64,000 bases of DNA from Flavilitoribacter sp020436695. GTDB taxonomy: Bacteria > Bacteroidota > Bacteroidia > Chitinophagales > Saprospiraceae. How positions within the stretch are numbered: position 1 is the first letter of the stretch; each line of letters opens with the position of its first letter. Where the stretch lies: NCBI GenBank assembly GCA_041392665.1, contig JAWKLQ010000018.1, forward strand, positions 62,001 to 126,000. The letters run 5' to 3'. The position numbers were made by a program, and so were the translations under genes. Positions 18,801 to 25,606 of this stretch are shown here, piece by piece. The notes below the pieces were generated by a model. That model was given only the letters and a program-made list of their open reading frames with translations, did not search any database and was not told where the DNA came from.

Positions 18801-19069
18801 GGCTGGGGGCGAAAAGCCATTTCTTTCTCTACCTCCAGGCAGGGATTGCAGGCAACCGGCCGGTAGGTACCCGCAGCTACCCAGATCTCGCCGCTCGCCG
18901 TGAGGGTTAATGCAGTTTGCAGATCTACAAAGGCATTGGTCCAGGAAGTACCGTCATTGGCTCCGGTGGCTGACCGATTGACATACACCTGGGCGAAGTT
19001 GGATTCCGCAACAAATAACAGGAAAGGGATCAAGATGATCGATCCTAACGGTGTGTTTAGTAATCTCAT
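12878..19069 (-). CDS. Giant T9SS-type secreted protein with duplicated beta-helix domains and Ig-like repeats
   Basis: 2063 residues. After a signal peptide (IILIPFLLFVAESNFAQ) come two copies (residues about 28-545 and 546-1080) of a right-handed parallel beta-helix, POMP-like region (NCTFRNNYAGGGGAIS, GGAL/GGAI repeats, ending VDIGAYE or VDPGAYE). Next are SprB-like segments (GEALILPDGGTPGYVFSWSN), eight 70-residue Ig-like modules (WSTGA, YSVTVTDANGC), a Pro-rich spacer and a gliding-motility-associated C-terminal domain (NAITPNGDGLNDYF, IIFNRWGDIVF). The C-terminal domain targets the protein to the type IX secretion system. It is likely a surface adhesin or filament. Each Ig-like module has two Cys that may form disulphides. 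No catalytic motif was seen. Confidence 0.92.
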   Translation of the reverse strand: MRLLNTPLGSIILIPFLLFVAESNFAQVYVNRSATGANDGTSWTNAFVDLQTALTLTASGEIWVAAGTYRPVACNPCLEVEKEMAFRPQPNVQLYGGFAGNEISRDQRDWNTNQTILSGDIGVQGDSLDNVYSVIIAENSTSNAVLDGFIIEEGNGDGSFGFANGGGLLLDANPGGTADMQIRNCTFRNNYAGGGGAISIDCVLGGQSRAVIRDCIFEGNTASLRVVSSGAAIQMYGNSAAQIEPQIINCIFRNNYSGSLGGAIAGVPTGANTLLAPRIDSCLFENNLADSRGGALLFRMASFGNSTIQVRNSRFIGNECGSQGGAVYMDSRFDNLSDDLFLNCLFRENHALGTDTLNDAEGGAIFLRGSQNGTRRQQLINCLFDRNTAADRGGAITTTSFFSSEGICWTDLINCTFYGNFSPGEGGAVYTDGQQGQNSFLASNCIFWRDSASVSGSEIRNLGADVTVSSSDVDGGLPGGISNGGNNLDLDPQFADPENGDLHLLACSPLIDRGDNTVLPGAVQTDLDGDNRIHAATVDIGAYEIGVIYVNQTASGVNTGRSWADAFTDLQDALAVAGAGDQIWVARGTYLPVTCNPCASEDMEQAFRLVNHTELYGGFAGTETLLEQRNWTANPTILSGDIGQTADSTDNVFSVLIGENLSDKTILDGFIIEEGNGDGSFGFANGGGLLLDANPGGIADIIIRNCTFRNNYAGGGGAISIDCVLGGRSKAQIRDCIFEGNTASLRVVSSGAAIQMYGNSGAQIRPEIINCTFRNNYSGSLGGAIAGVPTGANTLLAPLIDSCLFENNRADSRGGAMLFRMASFGTSNVVIRNSQFNNNECGGQGGAMYFDSRFDNVANDTIINCVFRQNRTLGTDALNDSEGGALFFRGSQNGTRNQQLVNCVFDRNSAVDRGGAIATTSFFSSEGTCFADLINCTFFGNTTDGDGGAIHTYGQQGQNNMTVTNSIFWEDAATGSGPELFNDGAGVVLAYCDVAGGLPDGINDGGNNVDVDPQFVNAAGGDLHLGPCSPLINTGLNTALPTDLTDLDGDDDLTEIIDVDVDGLPRIFEGTVDPGAYEWDGSGNAMTINSVIRDESCGGQCDGEALILPDGGTPGYVFSWSNGQNTPRLQGVCAGTYYVTIMDSGTCMVKDSVVIAAGNTFSLEVSADTTICQGESVQITASAAGGSGNFSFNWDNGLGAGAVQTVNPEETTVYKVTALDNNICAQEAQVTITVNPLPTPTISGELSFCPGSSTLLNGGADYASYQWSTGEETSQISVSTAGIYSVTVTDANGCEGNAEVTVEESEAISPEILGSATFCPGSSTLLDGGADYASHQWSTGATEQTLEVSVAGTYSLTVTDAAGCSGSASIEVTENAVLTPVISGELNFCPGTSTTLDAGAFDSYIWSTGATTSQISVSTAGIYSVTVTDANGCEGIAEVTVEESEALSPEILGSATFCPGSSTLLDGGADYASYQWSTGSTEQTLEVSVAGNYELTVTDIAGCSGNASIEVTENASLTPTISGELSLCPGGSTLLDAGSFDTYLWSTGATTAQISVNEAGTYSVSVTDAGGCEGTAEVSVEIAAPLSPEILGNNTFCSDSSTILDGGSGYASYQWSTGAGEQSIEVSESGVYSLTVTDAAGCSGTAFVEVGEIIFIPFAIEGTLSLCPGTTTTLNAGDYSAYQWSTGATTAQITVSEAGTYRVTVTDGVTGCSDYAEATVEEGQSLDLEISGSGIICPGENTLLDGGAGYSTYQWSTGATSQSISVAEPGNYSLTVTNEPGCTGTDTLQIQLPLPAMAGPDIFTCFDTTEVSALLAEGTFGTWSAVTSGISINDPAANAATVSGILDEATLLWTISTENCPDYSTDTLKIFRQEGPVAVDDHLTVPPQIADASINVIANDLFSLADDWSVYIVTEPDLGVVDRLEDGILYYNAPVGIAGTTELTYELCVQGCGCAEGTVTIEVMQEEVTDEVVANAITPNGDGLNDYFIFDIIANSTPEELPDNELIIFNRWGDIVFRQENYYNDWSGTNQNGQLLPEATYYYVLRLNIGEGAIIKGDVTVIR
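13690..15360 (-). repeat. Eight alternating Ig-like module repeats inside the giant protein gene
   Basis: Eight units of about 205-210 bp each encode one Ig-like module. They alternate between type A (starting ISGEL-FCPG) and type B (starting ILGSATFCPG), so the true repeating unit is a dyad of about 415 bp, best preserved in the first four modules and decayed in the last two. This points to amplification by unequal exchange of a two-module cassette. Confidence 0.8.
15830..18990 (-). repeat. 1.56-kb tandem intragenic duplication (beta-helix region)
   Basis: Corresponding sites are 1563 bp (521 codons) apart, for example caccattggc at 17011 and at 18574. Long stretches are nearly identical at the protein level (DGFIIEEGNGDGSFGFANGG and onward), while outer parts have diverged. 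The duplication is in frame and keeps the domain end motif (GAYE) in both copies. Confidence 0.85.
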
Positions 19070-19237
19070 ATTCTGGATCTTAGGGATGTAACATGATGTA
19101 CCTTAAAACTACGGCTTTTGCTTTATCCCGCCAAGTCCAGCTTCGTTATCGTAAAAGTCCGCACCTTGTAGTATGCAGTGCTTCTTTGGAAAGGGTAATT
19201 CATTACATTGTCAATAAAATTATGTAACACAAGAATT

Positions 19238-19349
19238 GAACGGACGGATTCCCTATCGGCGATTCGATGCTACATGGTTCCATGGCTGTCATATCAATGA
19301 AGCAATGGAACCATGGAATATCAAATCGAATGTTGGAGAATCCGTTCGC
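19238..19349. repeat. Long imperfect inverted repeat in a 324-bp gene-free gap
   Basis: The left arm (19238-19286) and right arm (19303-19349) pair over nearly 50 bp. The perfect core is catggttccat (19273-19283) with atggaaccatg (19305-19315), plus matching outer blocks (cggattc with gaatccg, attcgat with atcgaat). It lies between two minus-strand genes, 3' of the DUF1501 gene, and may end that transcript. The rest of 19070-19393 shows nothing recognisable. Confidence 0.7.
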
Positions 19350-19393
19350 TAAATCTTGGTTTTAAAGAATTTTGTCGACAATGTATTAATCCC

Positions 19394-20851
19394 CTAGGCC
19401 AAAATATCCTTTACCACCTCACCGTGCACATCGGTCAGCCGGAAATTTCGTCCCTGAAAGTGGTAAGTAAGCCGTTCGTGGTCCAATCCTAGGCAATGGA
19501 GGATCGTAGCCTGCAGATCGTGAATATGCACCCGCCCTTCTACCCCATAATACCCCAATTCATCCGTCTGCCCGTAACTCATTCCACCTTTGATGCCGCC
19601 GCCGGCCATCCACATCGTGAAGGCATCGCTGTGGTGATCCCGGCCCCGGAAATCTGCACCGGAAGCACGGGTTTCCATCATCGGCGTACGACCGAATTCG
19701 CCGCCCCAAACCACCAGGGTATCTTCCCACAGTCCCCGCATTTTCAGATCGGCCAGTAGTGCGGCCACCGGCTGATCGATATTCCGGCAGGCATGGGCCA
19801 GACCCTCAACTACGCCATTGCCCTTGCCCGCACCGTGGTGATCCCAGGCTACATCGTACAATTGGACAAACCGAACGCCCTGCTCCACCAATCGCCGGGC
19901 CAGCAAACAATTATTGGCAAAGGAAATCCGACCGGGCTGCGTACCGTACATCTGATGAATATAATCGGGCTCTTTGGAAATGTCCATCACTTCCGGCACT
20001 TCGGCCTGCATACGGAAAGCCAGCTCGTACTGGGCAATGCGCGACAGGATCTCCGGGTCGCCCACCTGCTCGTATTCCAGTCGGTTGATCTCATTGATAG
20101 CTTCGATGGATTGCTTACGCAAACGATCGTCGATGTTTTCCGGGTTGTTCAGGTAAAGAATGGGATCGCCCTGGGAACGGCATTGCACCCCCTGATAGAG
20201 TGAAGGCAAAAATCCACTCCCCCAGACGCTCTTGCCGGCACTGGGGTCTGATCCGGAAGTGAGTACCACAAAACCGGGGAGATCTTCGTTTTCCGACCCC
20301 AGGCCGTACATCACCCAGGAGCCCATACTTGGCCGACCTAAGCGTGGGCTGCCCGTATGCATGAACAGCTGCGCCGGAGCGTGATTGAACTCGTCAGTAT
20401 GCATGGCCTTGAGAAAACAAATGTCGTCCACCCAATCGGCCAGATGGGGTAAATGATGGGATAACCAGGCTCCTGATTGCCCCACTTGCCGGAAGGTAGC
20501 CTGTGGTCCCATCATTTTGGGTGTGCCTTGCAGGAAGGCAAATCGTTTTCCTTCCAACAGGGAGGCCGGGCAGGGTTGGCCGTCGTATTGTTGCAGTGTA
20601 GGTTTGTAATCGAACAACTCCAGTTGGGAAGGAGCGCCGGCCATATGCAGAAAGATCACCCGTTTGGCCCGGGGCACGAAATGCGTATGAGCAGCCGATA
20701 CACCAAGTGCCAGGTTCGGGACACTGTCCGATGTACAGCCCAACAAATTTCCCAATGCCATGGCACCCAGACCGCCGATACACTGGCGCAGAAAAAATCG
20801 CCGGGACTGATACCGGCCGTACTTCAGATTGGCTTCCGTATATGGATTCAT
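19394..20851 (-). CDS. DUF1501 domain protein with Tat-type signal
   Basis: 485 residues. The N-terminus carries a twin-arginine motif (SRRFFLRQCIGGLGAMALGNLLG), so export in folded form via Tat is likely. The DUF1501 body has the alkaline-phosphatase/sulfatase-like pattern: KRVIFLHMAGAPSQLELFDYKP near the start, then MHTDEFNHAPAQLFMHTGSPRLGRPSMG, DTLVVWGGEFGRTPM and GRDHHSDAFTMWMAGGGIKGG. The function is uncertain; homologues are very abundant in Planctomycetes and occur beside DUF1549/DUF1553 genes. Its ATG overlaps the upstream gene's stop by 4 bp (ATGA), which shows coupled translation. It is the last gene of this pair. Confidence 0.9.
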   Translation of the reverse strand: MNPYTEANLKYGRYQSRRFFLRQCIGGLGAMALGNLLGCTSDSVPNLALGVSAAHTHFVPRAKRVIFLHMAGAPSQLELFDYKPTLQQYDGQPCPASLLEGKRFAFLQGTPKMMGPQATFRQVGQSGAWLSHHLPHLADWVDDICFLKAMHTDEFNHAPAQLFMHTGSPRLGRPSMGSWVMYGLGSENEDLPGFVVLTSGSDPSAGKSVWGSGFLPSLYQGVQCRSQGDPILYLNNPENIDDRLRKQSIEAINEINRLEYEQVGDPEILSRIAQYELAFRMQAEVPEVMDISKEPDYIHQMYGTQPGRISFANNCLLARRLVEQGVRFVQLYDVAWDHHGAGKGNGVVEGLAHACRNIDQPVAALLADLKMRGLWEDTLVVWGGEFGRTPMMETRASGADFRGRDHHSDAFTMWMAGGGIKGGMSYGQTDELGYYGVEGRVHIHDLQATILHCLGLDHERLTYHFQGRNFRLTDVHGEVVKDILA

Positions 20852-23565
20852 GAGTTGATAAATTCATCGAGGTTCAATAATGCATTGGCGACCAGAGCGA
20901 AGGCAGCAGATTGTTGATCCGGTCCATATTGCGCTAAGGCTTCGTCGTAGAGTTTTTTCAGGATCTTTACCTTTCGTTCATCCGGTGGGTGGAGCATTAC
21001 TCTTTGATAGCCGGCCTTCAGACGATCCAGATCCGACAAAGACGGCTGTGCCTGCATAAATTGTGCCAGGGCCTGCGCAGCCTCCATATAAGCCGGATCA
21101 TTGAGTAGCGCCAGGGCCTGCAGCGGCGTATTGGTGCGGATGCGGCGGGAAGTGCAGAAAGTGCGGTCGGTGCCGTCGAAATTAATCCGATTGGGAAATG
21201 GATTGGTCCGTTTCAGATAGGTATACACGGCCCGGCGGTGCTGACCGGCACTGTCGCTTACTTCATAGCGGTCGCCGAATTTGAATTGTCCGGCGCCTTT
21301 CGGATAGGGCGGCTTTGCACTGGGGCCGTACATTTCCAGATTGATCAGATCACTGACCGCCAGGATCTGATCGCGCAATTGTTCGGCGCTGAGGCGGAGG
21401 CGCGGCCCCCGGGAAAGGAGCAGATTGCGTGGGTCTTTTTCCAGTTTTGCGGCATTTACTTCCGTACTCTGGCGATAGGCCGATGAGGTTACCAGCGTTC
21501 GCAGCAATTGCTTTACGCTCCAATGCCAGTCTCCGGAGAACTGCACCGCCAGCCAGTCCAGCAACTCAGGATGATTAGGCGGGATAGATTGCGTGCCCAT
21601 ATCTTCCACCGTTTCCACGATGCCGTAGCCGAAGAGCTGTTCCCAGAATCGATTGACGGCTACCCGGGCTGTCAGCGGATTTTCCGGACTGACCAGCCAG
21701 CGGGCCATGGCCAGGCGGTTGGCGGGTGTACCTTCGGGTAGTTGGCCCAGAATTTCCGGGATATTTTCGTGTACTTCCCTGCCTTTTACCAGCCAGTTGC
21801 CGCGTTCAAAAATATGCGTCGTCCGGCGTTTACCCAGCGGCAGTTCCTGCATGATGGGCGTAGGTGTGGGTTGAATTTCCCACAGGGCTTCCAGTTGTTG
21901 GTTAAACGTCGCATTATAGGCATCTTTTCGATTGGGCACTTCATTGAGTTGCCACCAATCGAGACGCAACAGGTCCGCATCCGCGATCTTGTCTTTTTTG
22001 AAGACAAAGAACAGGTTTTGCGGGCCGGTAGTCGACTCGATGTCCATGCTCCGGGTCTGCCATTTTGCCCAGCGTTCGGGATCGGAAGGCGGAGCGGTCG
22101 GCGGCAGGTAAAGGTTGCCGATCAATGGACCAAACTGGCTATTCAGCCGAGCTTCTACGTATCCTCCAAAAGGCGAAGCATAGCGGAAGGAAATATTCGC
22201 CACCCTACTCAGATCAACCTGATCAAAACGTATCCAGGAAGTATCCTGTATTTGAAAGAGGGCATTCTGGTCTGGAGCAATCAGTTCGATAAAAGCACTG
22301 CTTTTATCAAAGAACTCAGCCTGTATACGACGGTACCCGAGATGTTCAAGCAGAGCTTCTTTTTGTTGATGCAATGTGCCTGCTGGTGTAAACCGGTCTT
22401 CGGCTTTTAGATGATCCTCAATCCAGCTAATGATCTCCTCCACTTTTCCTTTGTCCGGTCCCTCATAGGTGAACAGATTGGGCGCTTCGTGGTAAATATC
22501 CCGGTCGGCCGTATTATTGAAAAAGGCCATAAACTCATAAAAGTCTTCCTGACGAAAAGGATCGTAGGGGTGACTGTGACACTGTACGCAGGCCATAGTG
22601 GTACTTTGCCAAACTTCGAAAGTAGTGCCAACCCGCTCGATGTTCGCATAATTGCGAAACTCTTCGTTATCCGTACCGCCTTCGTCATTAGCCATAGTAT
22701 TACGATGGAATGCAGTAGCGACCAACTGATCCTGAGTGGGATCCGGCAGCAGGTCTCCCGCCAGTTGTTCGATGGTGAATTCGTCAAAAGGTTTGTCTTC
22801 GTTAAAGGCCCGGATCACCCAGTCGCGGAATTTCCAGATACTGCGGTACAGGTCTTTTTCGTAGCCTTTGGAATCGGCGTAGCGCGCCAGATCCAGCCAC
22901 ATGCCGGCCCAGCGTTCTCCAAAGTGGGAGGAAGCCAACAGCCGGTCCACCTGACGTTCGTAAGCATCGGGAGCAGCGTCATTGACAAAATTATCTACCT
23001 CCTTCATGCTGGGGGGTAATCCGATCAGATCGAGGGAGAGACGACGCAGCAATACGGCCCGGTCTGCTTCCTGATTAGGGGTCAGGCTTTCTCGCTCCAA
23101 ACGGGCCAGTATAAACCGGTCGATATCATTATTGGCCCAGGTGTCCTCCTTTACTTCCGGCGGCTCAATTCCCGGATCGGGCGGTATGTAAGCCCAGTGT
23201 TTTTCCCATTTAGCGCCTTCTTTGATCCAGCGCTCCACCAGTTGGATCTCCGCTTCGTTCAGGGGATCGGCCTGATAAGGCATGCGTAGTTCAGGATCGG
23301 TGTGTCGCAAACGACGTACCAGTTCACTTTTAGTCGACTGCCCCGGAACGATGGCCGGTTTCCCAGATTCAGTGGCAGCAAAGGCATCTTCTTCAAACAA
23401 CAGGCTGAAACCGCCGGATTGCTTCACACCTCCATGACAGGATAGACATTTTTGATTGAAAATGGGACGAATATCGCGATTGTAGCTAACGGAAGTATCA
23501 TTGGTAGACTGACAGGACGAAAGCAGGCTTAGCAAAGCCAGATAAGCGGTTAGGTTTTTTAACAT
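20848..23565 (-). CDS. DUF1549/DUF1553 lipoprotein with planctomycete-type cytochrome c domain
   Basis: 905 residues from the ATG at 23565, chosen because it gives a clean lipoprotein signal (LSLLSSC, Cys18); the longer frame from 23688 adds an implausible leader. Domains in order: PSCyt1 haem-binding region with CLSCHGG (near residue 40), DUF1549 (FILARLERESLTPNQEADRAVLLRRLSLDLIGLPPS; second haem-like CVQCHSHPYDP), a discoidin/CBM-like insert, and DUF1553 (NRFWEQLFGYGIVETVEDMG, RLSAEQLRDQILA, DGTDRTFCTSRRIRTNTPLQALALLNDP). It is probably an extracytoplasmic redox protein acting on a polymer or sugar; the function is unproven. It is first of the two-gene unit with the DUF1501 protein. No good promoter was found upstream. 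Confidence 0.9.
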   Translation of the reverse strand: MLKNLTAYLALLSLLSSCQSTNDTSVSYNRDIRPIFNQKCLSCHGGVKQSGGFSLLFEEDAFAATESGKPAIVPGQSTKSELVRRLRHTDPELRMPYQADPLNEAEIQLVERWIKEGAKWEKHWAYIPPDPGIEPPEVKEDTWANNDIDRFILARLERESLTPNQEADRAVLLRRLSLDLIGLPPSMKEVDNFVNDAAPDAYERQVDRLLASSHFGERWAGMWLDLARYADSKGYEKDLYRSIWKFRDWVIRAFNEDKPFDEFTIEQLAGDLLPDPTQDQLVATAFHRNTMANDEGGTDNEEFRNYANIERVGTTFEVWQSTTMACVQCHSHPYDPFRQEDFYEFMAFFNNTADRDIYHEAPNLFTYEGPDKGKVEEIISWIEDHLKAEDRFTPAGTLHQQKEALLEHLGYRRIQAEFFDKSSAFIELIAPDQNALFQIQDTSWIRFDQVDLSRVANISFRYASPFGGYVEARLNSQFGPLIGNLYLPPTAPPSDPERWAKWQTRSMDIESTTGPQNLFFVFKKDKIADADLLRLDWWQLNEVPNRKDAYNATFNQQLEALWEIQPTPTPIMQELPLGKRRTTHIFERGNWLVKGREVHENIPEILGQLPEGTPANRLAMARWLVSPENPLTARVAVNRFWEQLFGYGIVETVEDMGTQSIPPNHPELLDWLAVQFSGDWHWSVKQLLRTLVTSSAYRQSTEVNAAKLEKDPRNLLLSRGPRLRLSAEQLRDQILAVSDLINLEMYGPSAKPPYPKGAGQFKFGDRYEVSDSAGQHRRAVYTYLKRTNPFPNRINFDGTDRTFCTSRRIRTNTPLQALALLNDPAYMEAAQALAQFMQAQPSLSDLDRLKAGYQRVMLHPPDERKVKILKKLYDEALAQYGPDQQSAAFALVANALLNLDEFINS

Positions 23566-24139
23566 AGTGCGATGATGGACCATTTGCCAACCAAGATAGC
23601 TGATTTCGTCGACTTTGATCGATATCAAATAATATTTGCAGATGATCATCAGAGCTACCGTCCAAAGGGATTGACAGCGGCGTACCATCCTGAATGGAAA
23701 TTCAATTAATCCATTTTTTGTATTAAAATTTTTATTTTAATTCACAAAGTTGTATATTGCAAAGCAATAACCCCACAAGTCATCGGTCAATACCTCAAAT
23801 AAGCCTTTTCTTCGTATCATAGGTACTCTATCCCAATCAGTGCAACTACAAATTTTATTCGTCGACGATCACATGCGGGCAATAGTCCCTCGTGGATGGA
23901 AACGGCTGACCGGAAACGCAGTGTATGCTGAGTTTCTCTGGCAGGCAACACCATCCGGGGGCCGGGCTTTACCAGGATATACCGTGGTAAGGAGGTGGGC
24001 GGGCCGTTTTTATATTCCCACCCATATTATGGTGTCCCCCATCACCGGGGCCAACCGGTTGGTTTGGCCGGATGGATCTCTATTATGGTTTGTTACTGGG
24101 ATTATCTTCAAAATACATATTTCCAATCATCTTCTTTTC
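23566..24139. other. Gene-free stretch upstream of the DUF1553 gene
   Basis: 574 bp without a supportable gene. 23697-23765 is strongly AT-rich and could hold a promoter. The rest (about 23860-24100) is GC-rich and contains a 113-codon reading frame (23840-24181) with no recognisable family features and no usual start context, so it is not called. The right-hand end is the target site of the insertion sequence. Confidence 0.6.
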
Positions 24140-24148
24140 GGCATAGTT

Positions 24149-24168
24149 TTCACGGCTGAACGCCGTGA
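24149..24168. repeat. Left terminal inverted repeat of the IS element
   Basis: TTCACGGCTGAACGCCGTGA; inverse of 25402-25421. It can form a 6-bp stem with a 5-base loop on its own. Confidence 0.9.
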
Positions 24169-24250
24169 AAGACATATATGAGAAAAAGAGATAAAGAAGT
24201 GGACCCAAAAGCTTTAGCTTTGATAATAACCACAAAATCGAAGCGAGCCG

Positions 24251-25420
24251 ATGAGTCCACTGTATACAAAGCTACAAGAAATTGGCGGGGTACTAGCCTG
24301 CTTGAGTGGCAGTAAGCTGAAAAATATATTGCAACTCAGCTGTTGCATATTAAAAACTCGAAGTTGTGTAACCTGCAAAAGTGCCGGGATGAACTATCGA
24401 GTGTAACCGGAGACAGGATCTGAAACAGGACACAGCCTATGCTCGGTTGAAGCGAGTATTCCAGACTGGCCTAATTGATCCAGCGCTCAAGGCGATCTTC
24501 CTGTTCATTTGTACTTGCTTCATCCAAGGGAGCAAGCTTTATTAGTAGTGGATCGGACCGATTTTCAGATTGGTGGTCGCTTCTGGGCCAATTTACTGGT
24601 CTTTGGCCTGGTGTGGAAAGGTGTTTTCATTCCCTTGGTATGGCGCGATCTGGGCCAGCGTGGTAATTCCTCACAACAGGATCGAATCCAGTTACTGGAT
24701 CGCTTGTTGGCCTGGTGGAAAGCTTCCGGTTTGGAACTGCCACTGTTTTGCCTAACCGCTGATCGAGAATTTACCGGTCAGGACTGGCTGATGGACTTGG
24801 AACAAAGAGGATTAGAGTATGTCATTCGCATCAAAAGCAATTTGCGCTTCCAGGTCTGGCACAATGGGCAACTCAAAGATCACTCCATGAGTCTAAAAAC
24901 TTTAGCTCGGTATATGATGAAGTACCAACGCTCCAAAATGGAAGTGATCCTCAAGGGTACCATAGTAACCAATGTAATGCTCTTACCTCAAGAAGATCCA
25001 AAAGACAAAGAGCCTTTTGTTTTACTCATTACTAATTTGGAGGATCAGCAGCTTTGTCAAAGCATTTTCCGGCAGCGTTGGCCGATTGAATGTTGTTTTA
25101 AGCATTTGAAAAGCAATGGTTTTGATTTGGAGGATATTCACCTGGAGGGCGAGCATAAAACCGAATTGCTCTTTGGGATGATTACCTTAGTTTATGTCTT
25201 GGCTGTCTACCAGGGCATCATCAATGGCTATGAGCAACAAGTCAAATGGAAGCAATATCCAAAAGCAAAGGTGTACAGGCAACAGAGCTTATTCCGATTT
25301 GGCTTATACCAGCTTAAACAGATAGTGCGATCTCTGGACCAGTTCGTGGATTTCCTCTATCAAGTGGTCATGGATATATCGCATAAATTTATATTAATAA
25401 ATCACGGCGTTCAGCCGTGA
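24251..25420 (+). pseudogene. IS4-family DDE transposase, N-terminal part frameshifted
   Basis: From 24509 an intact 303-codon frame encodes the catalytic core: first Asp in VVDRTDF, second Asp in LTADREF, and the IS4 YREK-like block with R-W-P-I-E then K seven residues on (RWPIECCFKHLK). The expected N-terminal domain is present upstream but split over three frames: MSPLYTKLQEIGG from 24251, CRDELSSVTGDR in a second frame, and DLKQDTAYARLKRVFQTG in a third, before returning to the catalytic frame. Three successive single-base deletions would explain this. The stop codon lies inside the right terminal repeat. Unless there is a sequencing error, the transposase is inactive. Confidence 0.85.
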
Positions 25421-25421
25421 A
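25402..25421. repeat. Right terminal inverted repeat of the IS element
   Basis: TCACGGCGTTCAGCCGTGAA; inverse of 24149-24168. It contains the transposase stop codon and is followed directly by the second target-duplication copy (25422-25430). Confidence 0.9.
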
Positions 25422-25606
25422 GGCATAGTTTTCAAATAATGTATCTGGTTATAGTAGGCATATCATCCACTCCAACAAAGCATTCCAACGCTTACTCACT
25501 GCACTACTTTCGGCAAATAACTAATAATCTTACACACAACTTGATGGTAAACACCCATTCAATCGTCATCTTTATGCGCATTCATTTTTCAGTTTAATCG
25601 CATCTT

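Larger units (their letters stand above)
24149..25421 (+). mobile_element. IS4-family insertion sequence, 1273 bp, decayed
   Basis: Terminal inverted repeats of 20 bp (24149-24168 and 25402-25421) bound the element. It is flanked by a 9-bp direct repeat ggcatagtt (24140-24148 and 25422-25430), the expected target duplication; the identity continues 4 more bases by coincidence with the IS tip. Each terminal repeat is itself a stem-loop (CACGGC-TGAAC-GCCGTG). The single transposase gene is interrupted by frameshifts. The element lies in the gap between the divergent DUF1553 and oxidoreductase genes and disrupts no recognisable gene. Confidence 0.9.

Noticed and set aside
21742..22410. 222-codon frame opposite the DUF1553 gene
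   Set aside because: Antisense to a well-supported gene; composition is low in recognisable protein features.
23840..24181. 113-codon frame starting MQLQILFVDDH
   Set aside because: The start resembles a response-regulator N-terminus by chance, but nothing after it fits a receiver domain, and the frame runs into the insertion sequence.
24509..25420. Transposase frame taken as an intact 303-residue gene
   Set aside because: The expected N-terminal IS4 domain is recognisable upstream in other frames and the frame has only a TTG start, so it is better described as a frameshifted pseudogene.
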